Assembly: GCA_020629335.1 (NCBI GenBank)
Contig: JAHDDN010000415.1
Coordinates: 1-5,116 of the forward strand
Length of the DNA: 5,116 nucleotides
DNA from: Chitinophagales bacterium
GTDB lineage: Bacteria > Bacteroidota > Bacteroidia > Chitinophagales > UBA2359
Direction of reading: 5' to 3'
Shown: positions 1 to 5,116 of the stretch, piece by piece
Layout: every line of letters starts with the position of its first letter
How positions within the stretch are numbered: position 1 is the stretch's first letter
The notes under the pieces: generated by a model
Seen by the model: only the letters and a program-made list of their open reading frames with translations
Databases searched by the model: none
Told to the model about the DNA's origin: nothing
Program-made: the position numbers and the translations under genes

Positions 1-8
1 AAAACGTT

Positions 9-91
9 TAAACTGAATAACCGATTAACAGAAATGAGCTACCTAATAGTTAATTACTCAACGTTCCAACGTTCCAACGTTATTCAGTTTA
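9..91. repeat. 13-base inverted repeat downstream of the acyl-CoA dehydrogenase gene
   Basis: TAAACTGAATAAC at 9-21 is the exact reverse complement of GTTATTCAGTTTA at 79-91, separated by 57 bases. The inner arm begins five bases past the stop codon of the dehydrogenase gene. The long loop and the absence of a T-run make it a poor intrinsic terminator on either strand. It could still form a long-range stem in the operon transcript, or be a remnant of a small repeat element. The arms are seen directly; the role is unknown. Confidence 0.6.
59..82. repeat. 8-base tandem repeat, three copies (CAACGTTM)
   Basis: CAACGTTC at 59-66, CAACGTTC at 67-74 and CAACGTTA at 75-82 run head to tail, so the palindrome AACGTT recurs every 8 bases (60, 68, 76). 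A further AACGTT sits at 3-8. The 8-base rhythm continues loosely as TCAGTTTA and TCAGTTAA up to the stop codon of the dehydrogenase gene. It could be a slippage-prone microsatellite or a cluster of binding sites; nothing in the window decides between these. Confidence 0.75.
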
Positions 92-95
92 TCAG

Positions 96-1307
96 TTAAG
101 CTTTGTATCCCTTCAAAACCTCTCGGGCAACCCGACTCTTATGCACTTCATCTGCACCATCATAAATGCGCGCACCACGCTCATGACGATACCAATAAGA
201 AAGCAATAAATCATCAGTAATGCCCAGTGCTCCATGCACTTGAATGGCTCTATCTAAAACCTTCATTAACACATCTGCACAATAGAACTTTATAAGAGAA
301 ATTTCCACCTTTGCAGTATGGGTATCAAACTCATCTATCTTGCGAGCGGCATCCATGATCATTAAACGAGCAGCATTAATTTCGGCCCTGCTTTCAGCAA
401 TCCAATTTTGTATCGTTTGTCGAGAAGCTAAAGTTTTGCCAGGCGCTAATTCTCTACTGCTGGCTCTTTTGCACATCATATCAAATGCTCTTTCACAGAT
501 GCCGATCCAGCGCATACAGTGATGGATTCTGCCTGGCCCTAAGCGCTCTTGTGCCATGACAAATCCGCCACCATCAGCACCCATTAAATTTGCTTTAGGC
601 ACTCTTACTTGATTATATTTTATTTCCGCATGACTGGCATAGCCATCTCCTACATCACCCATCACAGAAATGTTTCTGACTAATTCAAAGCCTTCAGTGT
701 TTGTTGGGACGATTATTTGGCTCGCTCTTAAATAACGATTTTCTGCCTCTGGCTGAGTGACACACATCACAATCGCAAAAGCTGCGCCGTCTGCACTCGA
801 AGTAAACCATTTATGCCCATTGATAACATAATCGTCACCGTCTAATGTGGCAGTTGTTCCCATGATACTTGGATTAGAACCTGCAAATTTAGGTTCCGTC
901 ATAGAGAAACAAGAACGTATATCACCAGCTAAAAGAGGAGTCAAAAATTGGTCTTGTTGTTCATCTGTTCCAAACTCGATTAGGATTTCCATATTACCAG
1001 CATCGGGTGCTTGGCAATTGAAAACGTAATGTCCGAAAGGAGTACTTCCCAATAGCTCACTCAAAGGAGCAAACTCTAATAAGGAAAGCCCCATGCCTCC
1101 CCATTCTCGTGGTATCTGAGGGGTCCACCATCCTTTTGTTTTTACAATTTGCCTTTTCTCTTCTAATAGAGGCACCATTTCTTTCCAACTCTTTTTATTG
1201 GAAATATTTAGTTCTAAAGGATAAATTTCATTTTCTACAAAAATCTTTATTTCCTTTAACAAGGGCTCCATGTCTGTTTTGACTATTGGAATGACTGGCT
1301 TTCTCAT
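96..1307 (-). CDS. acyl-CoA dehydrogenase, ACAD10/11-like
   Basis: This is a complete 403-residue FAD-dependent acyl-CoA dehydrogenase, the usual length for the single-domain family. Such enzymes introduce an alpha,beta double bond into acyl-CoA and pass electrons to electron-transfer flavoprotein in the cytoplasm. Seen: the helical N-terminal domain, the flavin-contact segment CFSMTEP (133-139), the beta-domain NGHKWFTS (163-170), ERLGPGR (254-260), QVHGALGIT (356-364) and YDGADEVHK (382-390). At the position where medium-chain enzymes carry the catalytic Glu (YEG), this protein has Asp383 (YDG). As I recall, that feature and the ERLGPGRIHH stretch are typical of ACAD10/11-like and LvaC-like enzymes. 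In those systems the dehydrogenase works with an APH-fold kinase on 4-hydroxyacyl-CoAs, but no kinase is visible here, so the substrate is unknown. The ATG overlaps the stop of the upstream oxidoreductase gene by 4 bases (ATGA), which suggests translational coupling and fixes the start. It is the last gene of the operon in this window. Confidence 0.95.
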   Translation of the reverse strand: MRKPVIPIVKTDMEPLLKEIKIFVENEIYPLELNISNKKSWKEMVPLLEEKRQIVKTKGWWTPQIPREWGGMGLSLLEFAPLSELLGSTPFGHYVFNCQAPDAGNMEILIEFGTDEQQDQFLTPLLAGDIRSCFSMTEPKFAGSNPSIMGTTATLDGDDYVINGHKWFTSSADGAAFAIVMCVTQPEAENRYLRASQIIVPTNTEGFELVRNISVMGDVGDGYASHAEIKYNQVRVPKANLMGADGGGFVMAQERLGPGRIHHCMRWIGICERAFDMMCKRASSRELAPGKTLASRQTIQNWIAESRAEINAARLMIMDAARKIDEFDTHTAKVEISLIKFYCADVLMKVLDRAIQVHGALGITDDLLLSYWYRHERGARIYDGADEVHKSRVAREVLKGYKA

Positions 1308-2308
1308 GCGTCTTCGTTTACTTTAAGAATTAATTTACCCATTTTATCGCCACTGAATAATCGTTGAAATGTTTCAGGAAAACTTTCAATATCATTGATG
1401 ACGTACTCATTACTTTTGAGTTTTCCTGCTCCCATCCATTGTGCCATTTGCATGACTGCTTGACCATATTGTTTCACATAATCCAGTATAATAAAACCTT
1501 CCATTCTGGCTCTATTGATTAAAAGAGATAGATAATTAGAAGGGCCAACCATTTGCTCTTTATTATTGTATTGAGAAATGGCACCACATAAAACGACCCT
1601 TGCTTTTTGATTAATTCTGGTAAGGGCTAAATCTAATATTTCTCCTCCTACATTATCAAAATAAACATCAATGCCATCAGGGCAATGTGTTTTTAGGGCG
1701 GCTCTCATATCGTCTTTTTTATAGTCGATAGCCGCATCAAAACCTAAGTCTTCTATTAAGTGTCTACATTTTTCAGTACCACCTGCTATGCCTACCGCTC
1801 TGCAGCCTTGTATCTTAGCGATTTGTCCAACGATACTTCCCACTGCCCCTGCGGCACCTGAGATAAGCACCGTTTCACCCGCCTTAGGTTTTCCTATATC
1901 TAAGAGACCAAAATAAGCGGTTAACCCAGTCATACCTAATACGCTTAGATAAATTGGTAAAGGGACCAAGCCTTTTTGTACAATCTGCCATCCCTTCCCA
2001 TCAGAAGTAATATATTGTTGTACGTTTCCTGTGCCAGTTAAGTAGGTGCCTACTTCTATATCTTCATTTTTTGATTCAATAACTTTACCGACGGTCAATG
2101 CTCGCATGACTTCTCCTATCCCTACTGGTGGTAAGTAAGATTTTTCGTCATTGATCCATCCTCTCATCGCAGGATCAAGAGAAACATAAATATTTTTGAT
2201 TAATACTTCTCCATCGGATGGGCTTGGAATTGGGCTTTTTTGTATGTCCCATGCTGACTCGTCTGGAAGGCCAATGACCCGTTTAGCTAATTTTACTTGT
2301 GTGTTCAA
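1304..2308 (-). CDS. NADP-dependent oxidoreductase, zinc-free MDR family (CurA / prostaglandin-reductase-like)
   Basis: With the chosen TTG start the protein has 334 residues, normal for the leukotriene B4 dehydrogenase / CurA branch of the medium-chain reductases, which use NADPH to reduce the C=C bond of enones. Seen: an N-terminal strand block NTQVKLAKRVIGLP, the signature YVSLDPAMRG (41-50), the Rossmann glycine motif SGAAGAVGS (150-158), GIAGGTEKC (173-181), where a Lys after the second strand suits NADP(H), and YFDNVGGE (216-223). No zinc-binding cysteine cluster is seen. The open frame runs back to 2473, but that part lies antiphase inside the SDR gene and does not look like this family. 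There is no ATG after the SDR stop, so the TTG at 2306-2308 is the best start: it places NTQ where relatives begin with NRQ. An ATT at 2335 is a less likely alternative. No clear ribosome-binding site is seen. It lies between the SDR and dehydrogenase genes in one operon. Confidence 0.9.
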   Translation of the reverse strand: MNTQVKLAKRVIGLPDESAWDIQKSPIPSPSDGEVLIKNIYVSLDPAMRGWINDEKSYLPPVGIGEVMRALTVGKVIESKNEDIEVGTYLTGTGNVQQYITSDGKGWQIVQKGLVPLPIYLSVLGMTGLTAYFGLLDIGKPKAGETVLISGAAGAVGSIVGQIAKIQGCRAVGIAGGTEKCRHLIEDLGFDAAIDYKKDDMRAALKTHCPDGIDVYFDNVGGEILDLALTRINQKARVVLCGAISQYNNKEQMVGPSNYLSLLINRARMEGFIILDYVKQYGQAVMQMAQWMGAGKLKSNEYVINDIESFPETFQRLFSGDKMGKLILKVNEDA

Positions 2309-2336
2309 TATTTTATTTTTTGATTGTTGATTAATT

Positions 2337-3107
2337 TTACGCCAACATATAGCCGCCATCAGCGGTAAAGACGCCTCCTGTGGTATAGGCAGAGGCTGCT
2401 GAAGCCAAGAAGACCGCAAAACCTGCCATTTCATCAGGTGCTGCCATTCGACCAGCTGGAATGTGCTGCTCATATTGTTTGAGCATCCCTTCGTTGGCCC
2501 ATAATGCTTGGCTGAATTTTGTTTTGACTAAGCCTGGACAGATGGCATTCGCTCGGATTCCAAACTTGGCCCATTCCTTAGCCATATTTTGAGTAAGCAT
2601 GATGAAGGCAGCTTTACTGACGCTATAAGCCCCTAAACCGAAAGTTGGCTTGAGTCCTTCTACAGAGCTAATATTGATGATGCTTCCACCGCCGCCTTTT
2701 TCCATAATTGGTAATGCTTTTTGGCAAATCTCTAATGGTGCTTTGACATTAATATTCATGATCTTATCAAATACAGCTCCTGTAGTTTGTTCTAAAGGCG
2801 CAAATATTGGATTAGTAGCAGCATTATTTACGATGATGTCAATGCGCCCATATTGTTCATTAGTAAAAGCAATAAGCTCGTCAATCTGTTCGCTATGCCC
2901 AACATGGCAAGATTTTCCAACGGCTTCTAAGCCATCACTTTTAAATTGTTCTGCGACGGCATCAACGGATTCTTGTTTACGGCTGGAGATGACGACTTTG
3001 GCGCCATGCTCTGCTAATCCTCTGGCGATGGATTCGCCTATGCCTTTGCTGGCTCCAGTGATAATGGCTACCTTGCCAGTAAGATCAAATTGTGATTTTA
3101 TTCTCAT
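2337..3107 (-). CDS. SDR family oxidoreductase (classical short-chain dehydrogenase/reductase)
   Basis: This complete 256-residue protein is a classical SDR in length and motifs. It should interconvert an alcohol and a ketone with a nicotinamide cofactor in the cytoplasm. Seen: the cofactor glycine motif TGASKGIG (17-24), SSR at 41-43, where Arg43 after the second strand favours NADP(H), NNAA (94-97), the active-site Asn120 in NINVK, catalytic Ser148, Tyr161 and Lys165 (YSVSK), and the PG motif at NAICPGLVKT. The C-terminus GGVFTADGGYML is the usual end of the fold. In overall style it resembles bacterial DHRS4-like and 3-oxoacyl reductase-like SDRs, but the substrate cannot be told from sequence. 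It is the first gene of a three-gene operon. The ATG at 3105-3107 leads directly into the FDLTGKVAIITG segment and is the natural start, although no good Shine-Dalgarno sequence precedes it (an A-run is there instead). Confidence 0.95.
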   Translation of the reverse strand: MRIKSQFDLTGKVAIITGASKGIGESIARGLAEHGAKVVISSRKQESVDAVAEQFKSDGLEAVGKSCHVGHSEQIDELIAFTNEQYGRIDIIVNNAATNPIFAPLEQTTGAVFDKIMNINVKAPLEICQKALPIMEKGGGGSIINISSVEGLKPTFGLGAYSVSKAAFIMLTQNMAKEWAKFGIRANAICPGLVKTKFSQALWANEGMLKQYEQHIPAGRMAAPDEMAGFAVFLASAASAYTTGGVFTADGGYMLA

Positions 3108-3111
3108 TTTT

Positions 3112-3157
3112 TTGGTACGTTAGTATTAAGTATGTTGGTACGTTAGTATAGATATAT
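3112..3157. repeat. 23-base direct repeat, two copies, upstream of the SDR gene
   Basis: The 15-base core TTGGTACGTTAGTAT occurs at 3112-3126 and again at 3135-3149, a period of 23 bases. The remaining 8 bases of each unit are AT-rich and diverged. The repeats lie directly in front of the SDR start, within the likely promoter and leader, so they could be regulator sites or simply a repeat tract. An inverted partner of the core is annotated separately. Confidence 0.7.
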
Positions 3158-3207
3158 TAGTAAGTGTTATTTAACTAACGTACTTACTACTAATAGACTA
3201 ACATACT
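3129..3207. repeat. imperfect inverted repeat in the SDR upstream region
   Basis: AGTATGTTGG at 3129-3138 is mirrored by CTAACATACT at 3198-3207 (9 of 10 pair). Just inside, GTACGTTAGT at 3138-3147 is the exact reverse complement of ACTAACGTAC at 3174-3183. Together with the 23-base direct repeats, this gives four related GTAYGTTRGT-like words in about 95 bases. The arrangement would suit a dimeric regulator or a cruciform, but no known operator is recognised. Confidence 0.55.
3145..3150 (-). promoter_or_regulatory. possible -10 box for the SDR-MDR-dehydrogenase operon
   Basis: On the minus strand TATACT matches the sigma-70 -10 consensus at five of six positions and lies 37 bases before the SDR ATG, within an AT-rich stretch. 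The -35 region at the correct distance is weak, with about three matches. The box falls inside the second 23-base repeat, so binding to that repeat would affect it. This is a guess based on position and composition only. Confidence 0.3.
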
Positions 3208-3230
3208 CATGAATCGGCTTAGGGATGGTA

Positions 3231-3259
3231 GTAGGGACGTTGCAATGCAACGTCCGTAC
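3231..3259. repeat. palindromic repeat, GTAGGGACGTTGCA type
   Basis: GGACGTTGCA at 3235-3244 and TGCAACGTCC at 3246-3255 are exact reverse complements around a single A. Beyond one G/G mismatch, GTA (3231-3233) and TAC (3257-3259) continue the symmetry. As RNA it would make a 9-base stem with an AAT loop. From memory, palindromes of the form GTAGGGACGTTGCA...TGCAACGTCCCTAC are common dispersed repeats in bacterial genomes, which suggests a REP- or MITE-like unit and not a terminator, since no T-run follows. Confidence 0.75.
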
Positions 3260-3450
3260 GGGTGGCGTCATGACATGACTTATGAAGCTTAGCTGGACGC
3301 AGGCTGGCCTGAAAGGCAGACAAGTACAGCTTAGCGGAATAGGAATGACATAGCCACATAAGAGCGGACAGCCCGACCCGATTTATTTTTTGGCCATCGT
3401 TGGGCCGACACATAGGTACGGCCCCTACATACGATGGCCAAAAAATAAAT
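3231..3450. mobile_element. putative MITE-like or palindromic dispersed element between the RT and SDR genes
   Basis: This stretch has no credible gene but is full of secondary structure. A GTAGGG-type palindrome stands at each side: 3231-3259, and 3402-3428, where the minus strand reads GTAGGGGCCGTACC. Between them are a stem-loop around 3291-3331 (AGCTG/CAGCT outside, CTGgCCT/AGGCAG inside), a direct repeat AGCTTAGC (3286-3293 and 3328-3335) and GTCATGAC-like palindromes. An open frame of 81 codons runs through on the minus strand (3219-3464) but covers the palindromes and has no ribosome-binding site or domain. Its base composition looks richer in GC than the flanks. No transposase or clear target-site duplication is seen, so the boundaries are approximate. 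Confidence 0.45.
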
Positions 3451-3454
3451 TGGG
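3377..3454. repeat. long perfect hairpin just downstream of the reverse transcriptase gene
   Basis: The 20 bases at 3381-3400 are the exact reverse complement of 3431-3450; each arm holds TGGCCATCG and an A/T-rich run. One G-T wobble (3380/3451) and three C-G pairs (3377-3379 with 3452-3454) extend the stem to 24 pairs. The 30-base interior contains a second stem, GGGCCG (3402-3407) with CGGCCC (3419-3424), around an 11-base loop. It may be an end structure of the dispersed element or a transcript-protecting 3' hairpin of the RT mRNA. It is also long enough to be compared with an msd hairpin, although its position is unusual for one. Confidence 0.85.
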
Positions 3455-3464
3455 GAAGCCCCAA
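3439..3464 (-). terminator. probable intrinsic terminator of the reverse transcriptase gene
   Basis: On the minus strand a compact hairpin TTGGGG-CTT-CCCCAA (3464-3450) starts seven bases after the RT stop codon and is followed at once by TTTATTTTTT (3449-3440). That is the classical GC-stem plus T-tract layout. The T-tract is also part of the long 20-base inverted repeat, so the two structures compete for the same bases. Confidence 0.7.
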
Positions 3465-3470
3465 ACGAAG

Positions 3471-5027
3471 TTACCAAAGTTTCCACCCTGGTTTATCATC
3501 GTCCTTTTTATCCTCTTTTGGAGGGGGAGGGGTATTCGGCTTAGGTTTAGCCTGTTCTTTTTTAAGTTTCTTGATTTTTTGTTGGAGTGGATTCTTTTTT
3601 TGTCCCCCATTTTTGCTAATGATATCTTTGACTTCTTGGAGAAGTTTGGCTCCTTTTTCGGGTTTAACCATATAGACGAAATTGGCGTAGCCCCAAATGG
3701 AGGAAGCTAAGTCTGCGCCTTCGCCCCACTTTTTGCCCTGCATACCCGTTTGTTTGATTTGGTGAAGCAGTGCTCGGAATTGTCTGAGTTTTTTACGGTT
3801 GACACCTAATTCATCATTGACGACGATGCCTGTTACTTCTTGTCGAGCACCTTTGCGCATGACTCTTGATTTGTCAGGATGAATGGTAAAGCCTTCCTCT
3901 TCTATAATTAGATGAATGCCTTTGTTGAGCATTTTGTAAGGATTGAGTAATTCTTCTTCCCAATCCTCATTTTGAGAGCTAAGGGAAAAGGTCATATCAT
4001 CTGCATAGCGGGTGTAATTGAAGCCCCAGCCTTTAGCCATACCAGCGATACGTTTATCCATTTTGTAGCAGAGGATATTGGTAATTGCGGGGCTTGTAGG
4101 AGCACCTTGTGGCAAGAATGATTCGCCTTGTGCGACGAAGTAAGTTACGCCATCTAATTCGACTTCTTGGGTGAAAGGCTCCGTACATAAGCTCGCTAAT
4201 ATGGTGGCCATTTTTTGGGAATAACCTAAGTTAGCGAAGACTCCTTTGACTCGTTTATATTTGATGGAAGGAAAGAAATCTTTGAGGTCGATATTATAAA
4301 CGATGTCTTGACCAACATGTGGTTTGGCATTAGTGATTAATGATCTGCCCTTTACGAAACCGTGAGCGGCTTCATGTATACCTACTTTATTTAGAATGTT
4401 TTCTAAGATCCAGTTTTGGACTAATTTTAGGCGAGGCATGGGAGCCGAAATGAGTCGTTTGCCGCCTGATTTTTTGGGCATCCAAAAACGTTGGTAGTGG
4501 GAAATGCGGCTAACAGCACGATGATAAGATAGAAAGCGTAATTCTCCCAAACTAATACCGATGGCATTGGCTAGATCTAAACCATTTTTAAAAGTAGGAA
4601 GATTGAATTTTTGAGTGAGGCCGCCTGTTTTGCTTTCATTTTGTGAAAGAGCGCCATTAGAGTGAGCTCCAATATAGAGAATTTCTTTAGATTTGCGCTC
4701 TTGCCATTTTTGGGCTCGATGGAGGCGTTCTTGTGCTCTCTTTTCTCGATTTTCTTGTTGTTTTTGACGAGATTCCGCCATCCGCTTTTTGCGGTAATCT
4801 TTGATGAGCTTTTCAGGATCGCTGAGTTGGTGTTCTTTGGCAACTAATTCTCGCAACTCTTTTTGCAGTTCCATTCTACGTTTCATGAATGCTTCTGGGA
4901 GAGAAGGTTCTTCTTCACCATCCCCCCAAAAACCAAGTTTTATCATGTCTTCATAAATAAACTCTGCTTTGGAGTTTTTACGAATGTTTTGGTATATCTC
5001 TTGTCTGCTTCTGGGCTGATCACTCAT
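3471..5027 (-). CDS. retron-type reverse transcriptase with N-terminal extension
   Basis: This 518-residue protein has the marks of a retron reverse transcriptase, which copies part of a partner ncRNA into msDNA for anti-phage defence. Seen: residues 1-116, very charged and probably helical or coiled-coil (45-116); a conserved-looking entry segment ILYIGAHSNGALS (116-128); RT core from about 140 with GGKRLISAP (188-196), NAKPH (233-237, the retron NAxxH motif), NIDLKDFFPS (245-254, metal-binding Asp247), LPQGAPTSP (305-313), YADD (341-344), VTG (398-400) and a thumb segment around 443-461. Many retron RTs are near 300-400 residues, so about 130 extra residues at the front are notable; in architecture it recalls the larger myxobacterial Mx162-type enzymes (from memory, not computed). 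Residues 470-518 are a Lys/Pro/Asp-rich tail ending GWKLW. The ATG at 5025-5027 lacks a clear ribosome-binding site, and the next Met (28) would cut the extension. No effector gene lies downstream; ncRNA and partners probably lie beyond the right edge. Confidence 0.92.
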   Translation of the reverse strand: MSDQPRSRQEIYQNIRKNSKAEFIYEDMIKLGFWGDGEEEPSLPEAFMKRRMELQKELRELVAKEHQLSDPEKLIKDYRKKRMAESRQKQQENREKRAQERLHRAQKWQERKSKEILYIGAHSNGALSQNESKTGGLTQKFNLPTFKNGLDLANAIGISLGELRFLSYHRAVSRISHYQRFWMPKKSGGKRLISAPMPRLKLVQNWILENILNKVGIHEAAHGFVKGRSLITNAKPHVGQDIVYNIDLKDFFPSIKYKRVKGVFANLGYSQKMATILASLCTEPFTQEVELDGVTYFVAQGESFLPQGAPTSPAITNILCYKMDKRIAGMAKGWGFNYTRYADDMTFSLSSQNEDWEEELLNPYKMLNKGIHLIIEEEGFTIHPDKSRVMRKGARQEVTGIVVNDELGVNRKKLRQFRALLHQIKQTGMQGKKWGEGADLASSIWGYANFVYMVKPEKGAKLLQEVKDIISKNGGQKKNPLQQKIKKLKKEQAKPKPNTPPPPKEDKKDDDKPGWKLW

Positions 5028-5050
5028 AAGTTGGTAGATAAGAAAAAAAG

Positions 5051-5074
5051 AAAAAAGCAGTGGTCAACTTTTTT
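5051..5074. other. AT-rich hairpin with T-tract upstream of the RT gene
   Basis: AAAAAAG (5051-5057) pairs with CTTTTTT (5068-5074) around a 10-base loop. On the minus strand the right arm is followed by further T-runs (CTTTTTTT at 5050-5043). It could act as a weak terminator or attenuator for a transcript arriving from the right, for example one carrying the retron ncRNA or an upstream gene, before the RT coding region. The stem is almost all A-T, so the signal is weak. Confidence 0.3.
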
Positions 5075-5078
5075 ACTT

Positions 5079-5108
5079 CATATACTTGCTAATGACTGGA
5101 CGGCTCAA
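5079..5108 (-). promoter_or_regulatory. possible sigma-70 promoter for the reverse transcriptase gene
   Basis: On the minus strand TTGAGC (5108-5103) and TATATG (5084-5079) are separated by 18 bases, each matching the consensus at four of six positions. Transcription would start about 45 bases before the RT ATG. If the retron ncRNA lies upstream as usual, the main promoter would be outside the window and this would be a secondary one or chance. Confidence 0.22.
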
Positions 5109-5116
5109 CTCAAAGC

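Noticed and set aside
2309..2473. N-terminal extension of the MDR gene back to the ATG at 2473
   Set aside because: Lies antiphase within the SDR coding sequence and its residues do not resemble the MDR N-terminus; would require a 137-base gene overlap.
2650..3123. 157-codon plus-strand open frame opposite the SDR gene
   Set aside because: Antisense shadow of a well-supported SDR gene with all catalytic motifs on the minus strand; its own translation resembles no family.
3108..3260. CRISPR array
   Set aside because: Repeats here are two 23-base units without uniform spacers, plus inverted copies; no cas gene and no regular repeat-spacer structure.
3219..3464. 81-codon minus-strand open frame between the SDR and RT genes
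   Set aside because: It runs through both palindromes and the terminator hairpin, has no ribosome-binding site, and its translation shows no domain or normal protein composition. Best seen as a by-product of the repeat element.
3390..3710. Plus-strand open frames opposite the C-terminal end of the RT
   Set aside because: Their Phe-rich translations are the complement of the Lys-rich RT tail and the A/T-rich hairpin; no start signal or known domain.
3471..5027. Group II intron maturase or diversity-generating retroelement RT
   Set aside because: No maturase X domain or HNH endonuclease, no intron domain V-like structure nearby, and no variable/template repeat pair seen. NAxxH and VTG favour a retron.
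5028..5116. A complete msr-msd within the visible upstream 89 bases (a TTAGC near 5090 resembles the msr branch-site context)
   Set aside because: Only about 60 bases separate TTAGC from the RT start, too few for msr, msd and a2, and no long hairpin or a1/a2 pair is visible.

Overview
The window looks like a low-GC gammaproteobacterial chromosome. This is inferred from the protein style (acyl-CoA dehydrogenase, short-chain and medium-chain reductases) and from AT-rich third positions; no rRNA or tRNA is present to fix the taxon. All four convincing genes lie on the minus strand, so in transcription order the window reads from right to left.

Right part (about 3440-5116): a 518-residue reverse transcriptase with retron hallmarks. 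It has a NAxxH motif, LPQGAPTSP, the YADD catalytic box and a VTG triplet. It also carries a long, charged N-terminal extension and a low-complexity C-terminal tail ending in GWKLW. A terminator-like hairpin follows its stop codon. Retron ncRNAs (msr-msd) normally lie just upstream of the RT gene. Only 89 bases of upstream sequence are present, so the ncRNA and any upstream effector are probably beyond the right edge.

Middle part (3108-3470): no credible gene, but dense repeat structure. Next to the RT is a hairpin with perfect 20-base arms and a nested GGGCCG/CGGCCC stem. A second palindrome of the GTAGGGACGTTGCA type lies about 140 bases away, and small stem-loops fall between them. This looks like a palindromic or MITE-like dispersed element. 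Nearer the SDR gene is an AT-rich block of 23-base direct repeats with inverted copies.

Left part (96-3107): a three-gene lipid or carboxylic-acid metabolism operon in the order SDR, MDR-type NADP-dependent oxidoreductase, acyl-CoA dehydrogenase of the ACAD10/11-like group. The SDR-MDR gap is 28 bases if the MDR gene starts at a TTG codon, and the MDR and dehydrogenase genes overlap by 4 bases. The three redox enzymes probably act on related acyl-CoA, hydroxyacyl or enone/ketone substrates. The exact substrate cannot be read from the sequence. Positions 1-95, past the end of the operon, hold an 8-base tandem repeat and a 13-base inverted repeat.

The retron RT and the metabolic operon appear functionally unrelated. 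The repeat-rich segment between them probably marks the edge of an acquired defence locus.
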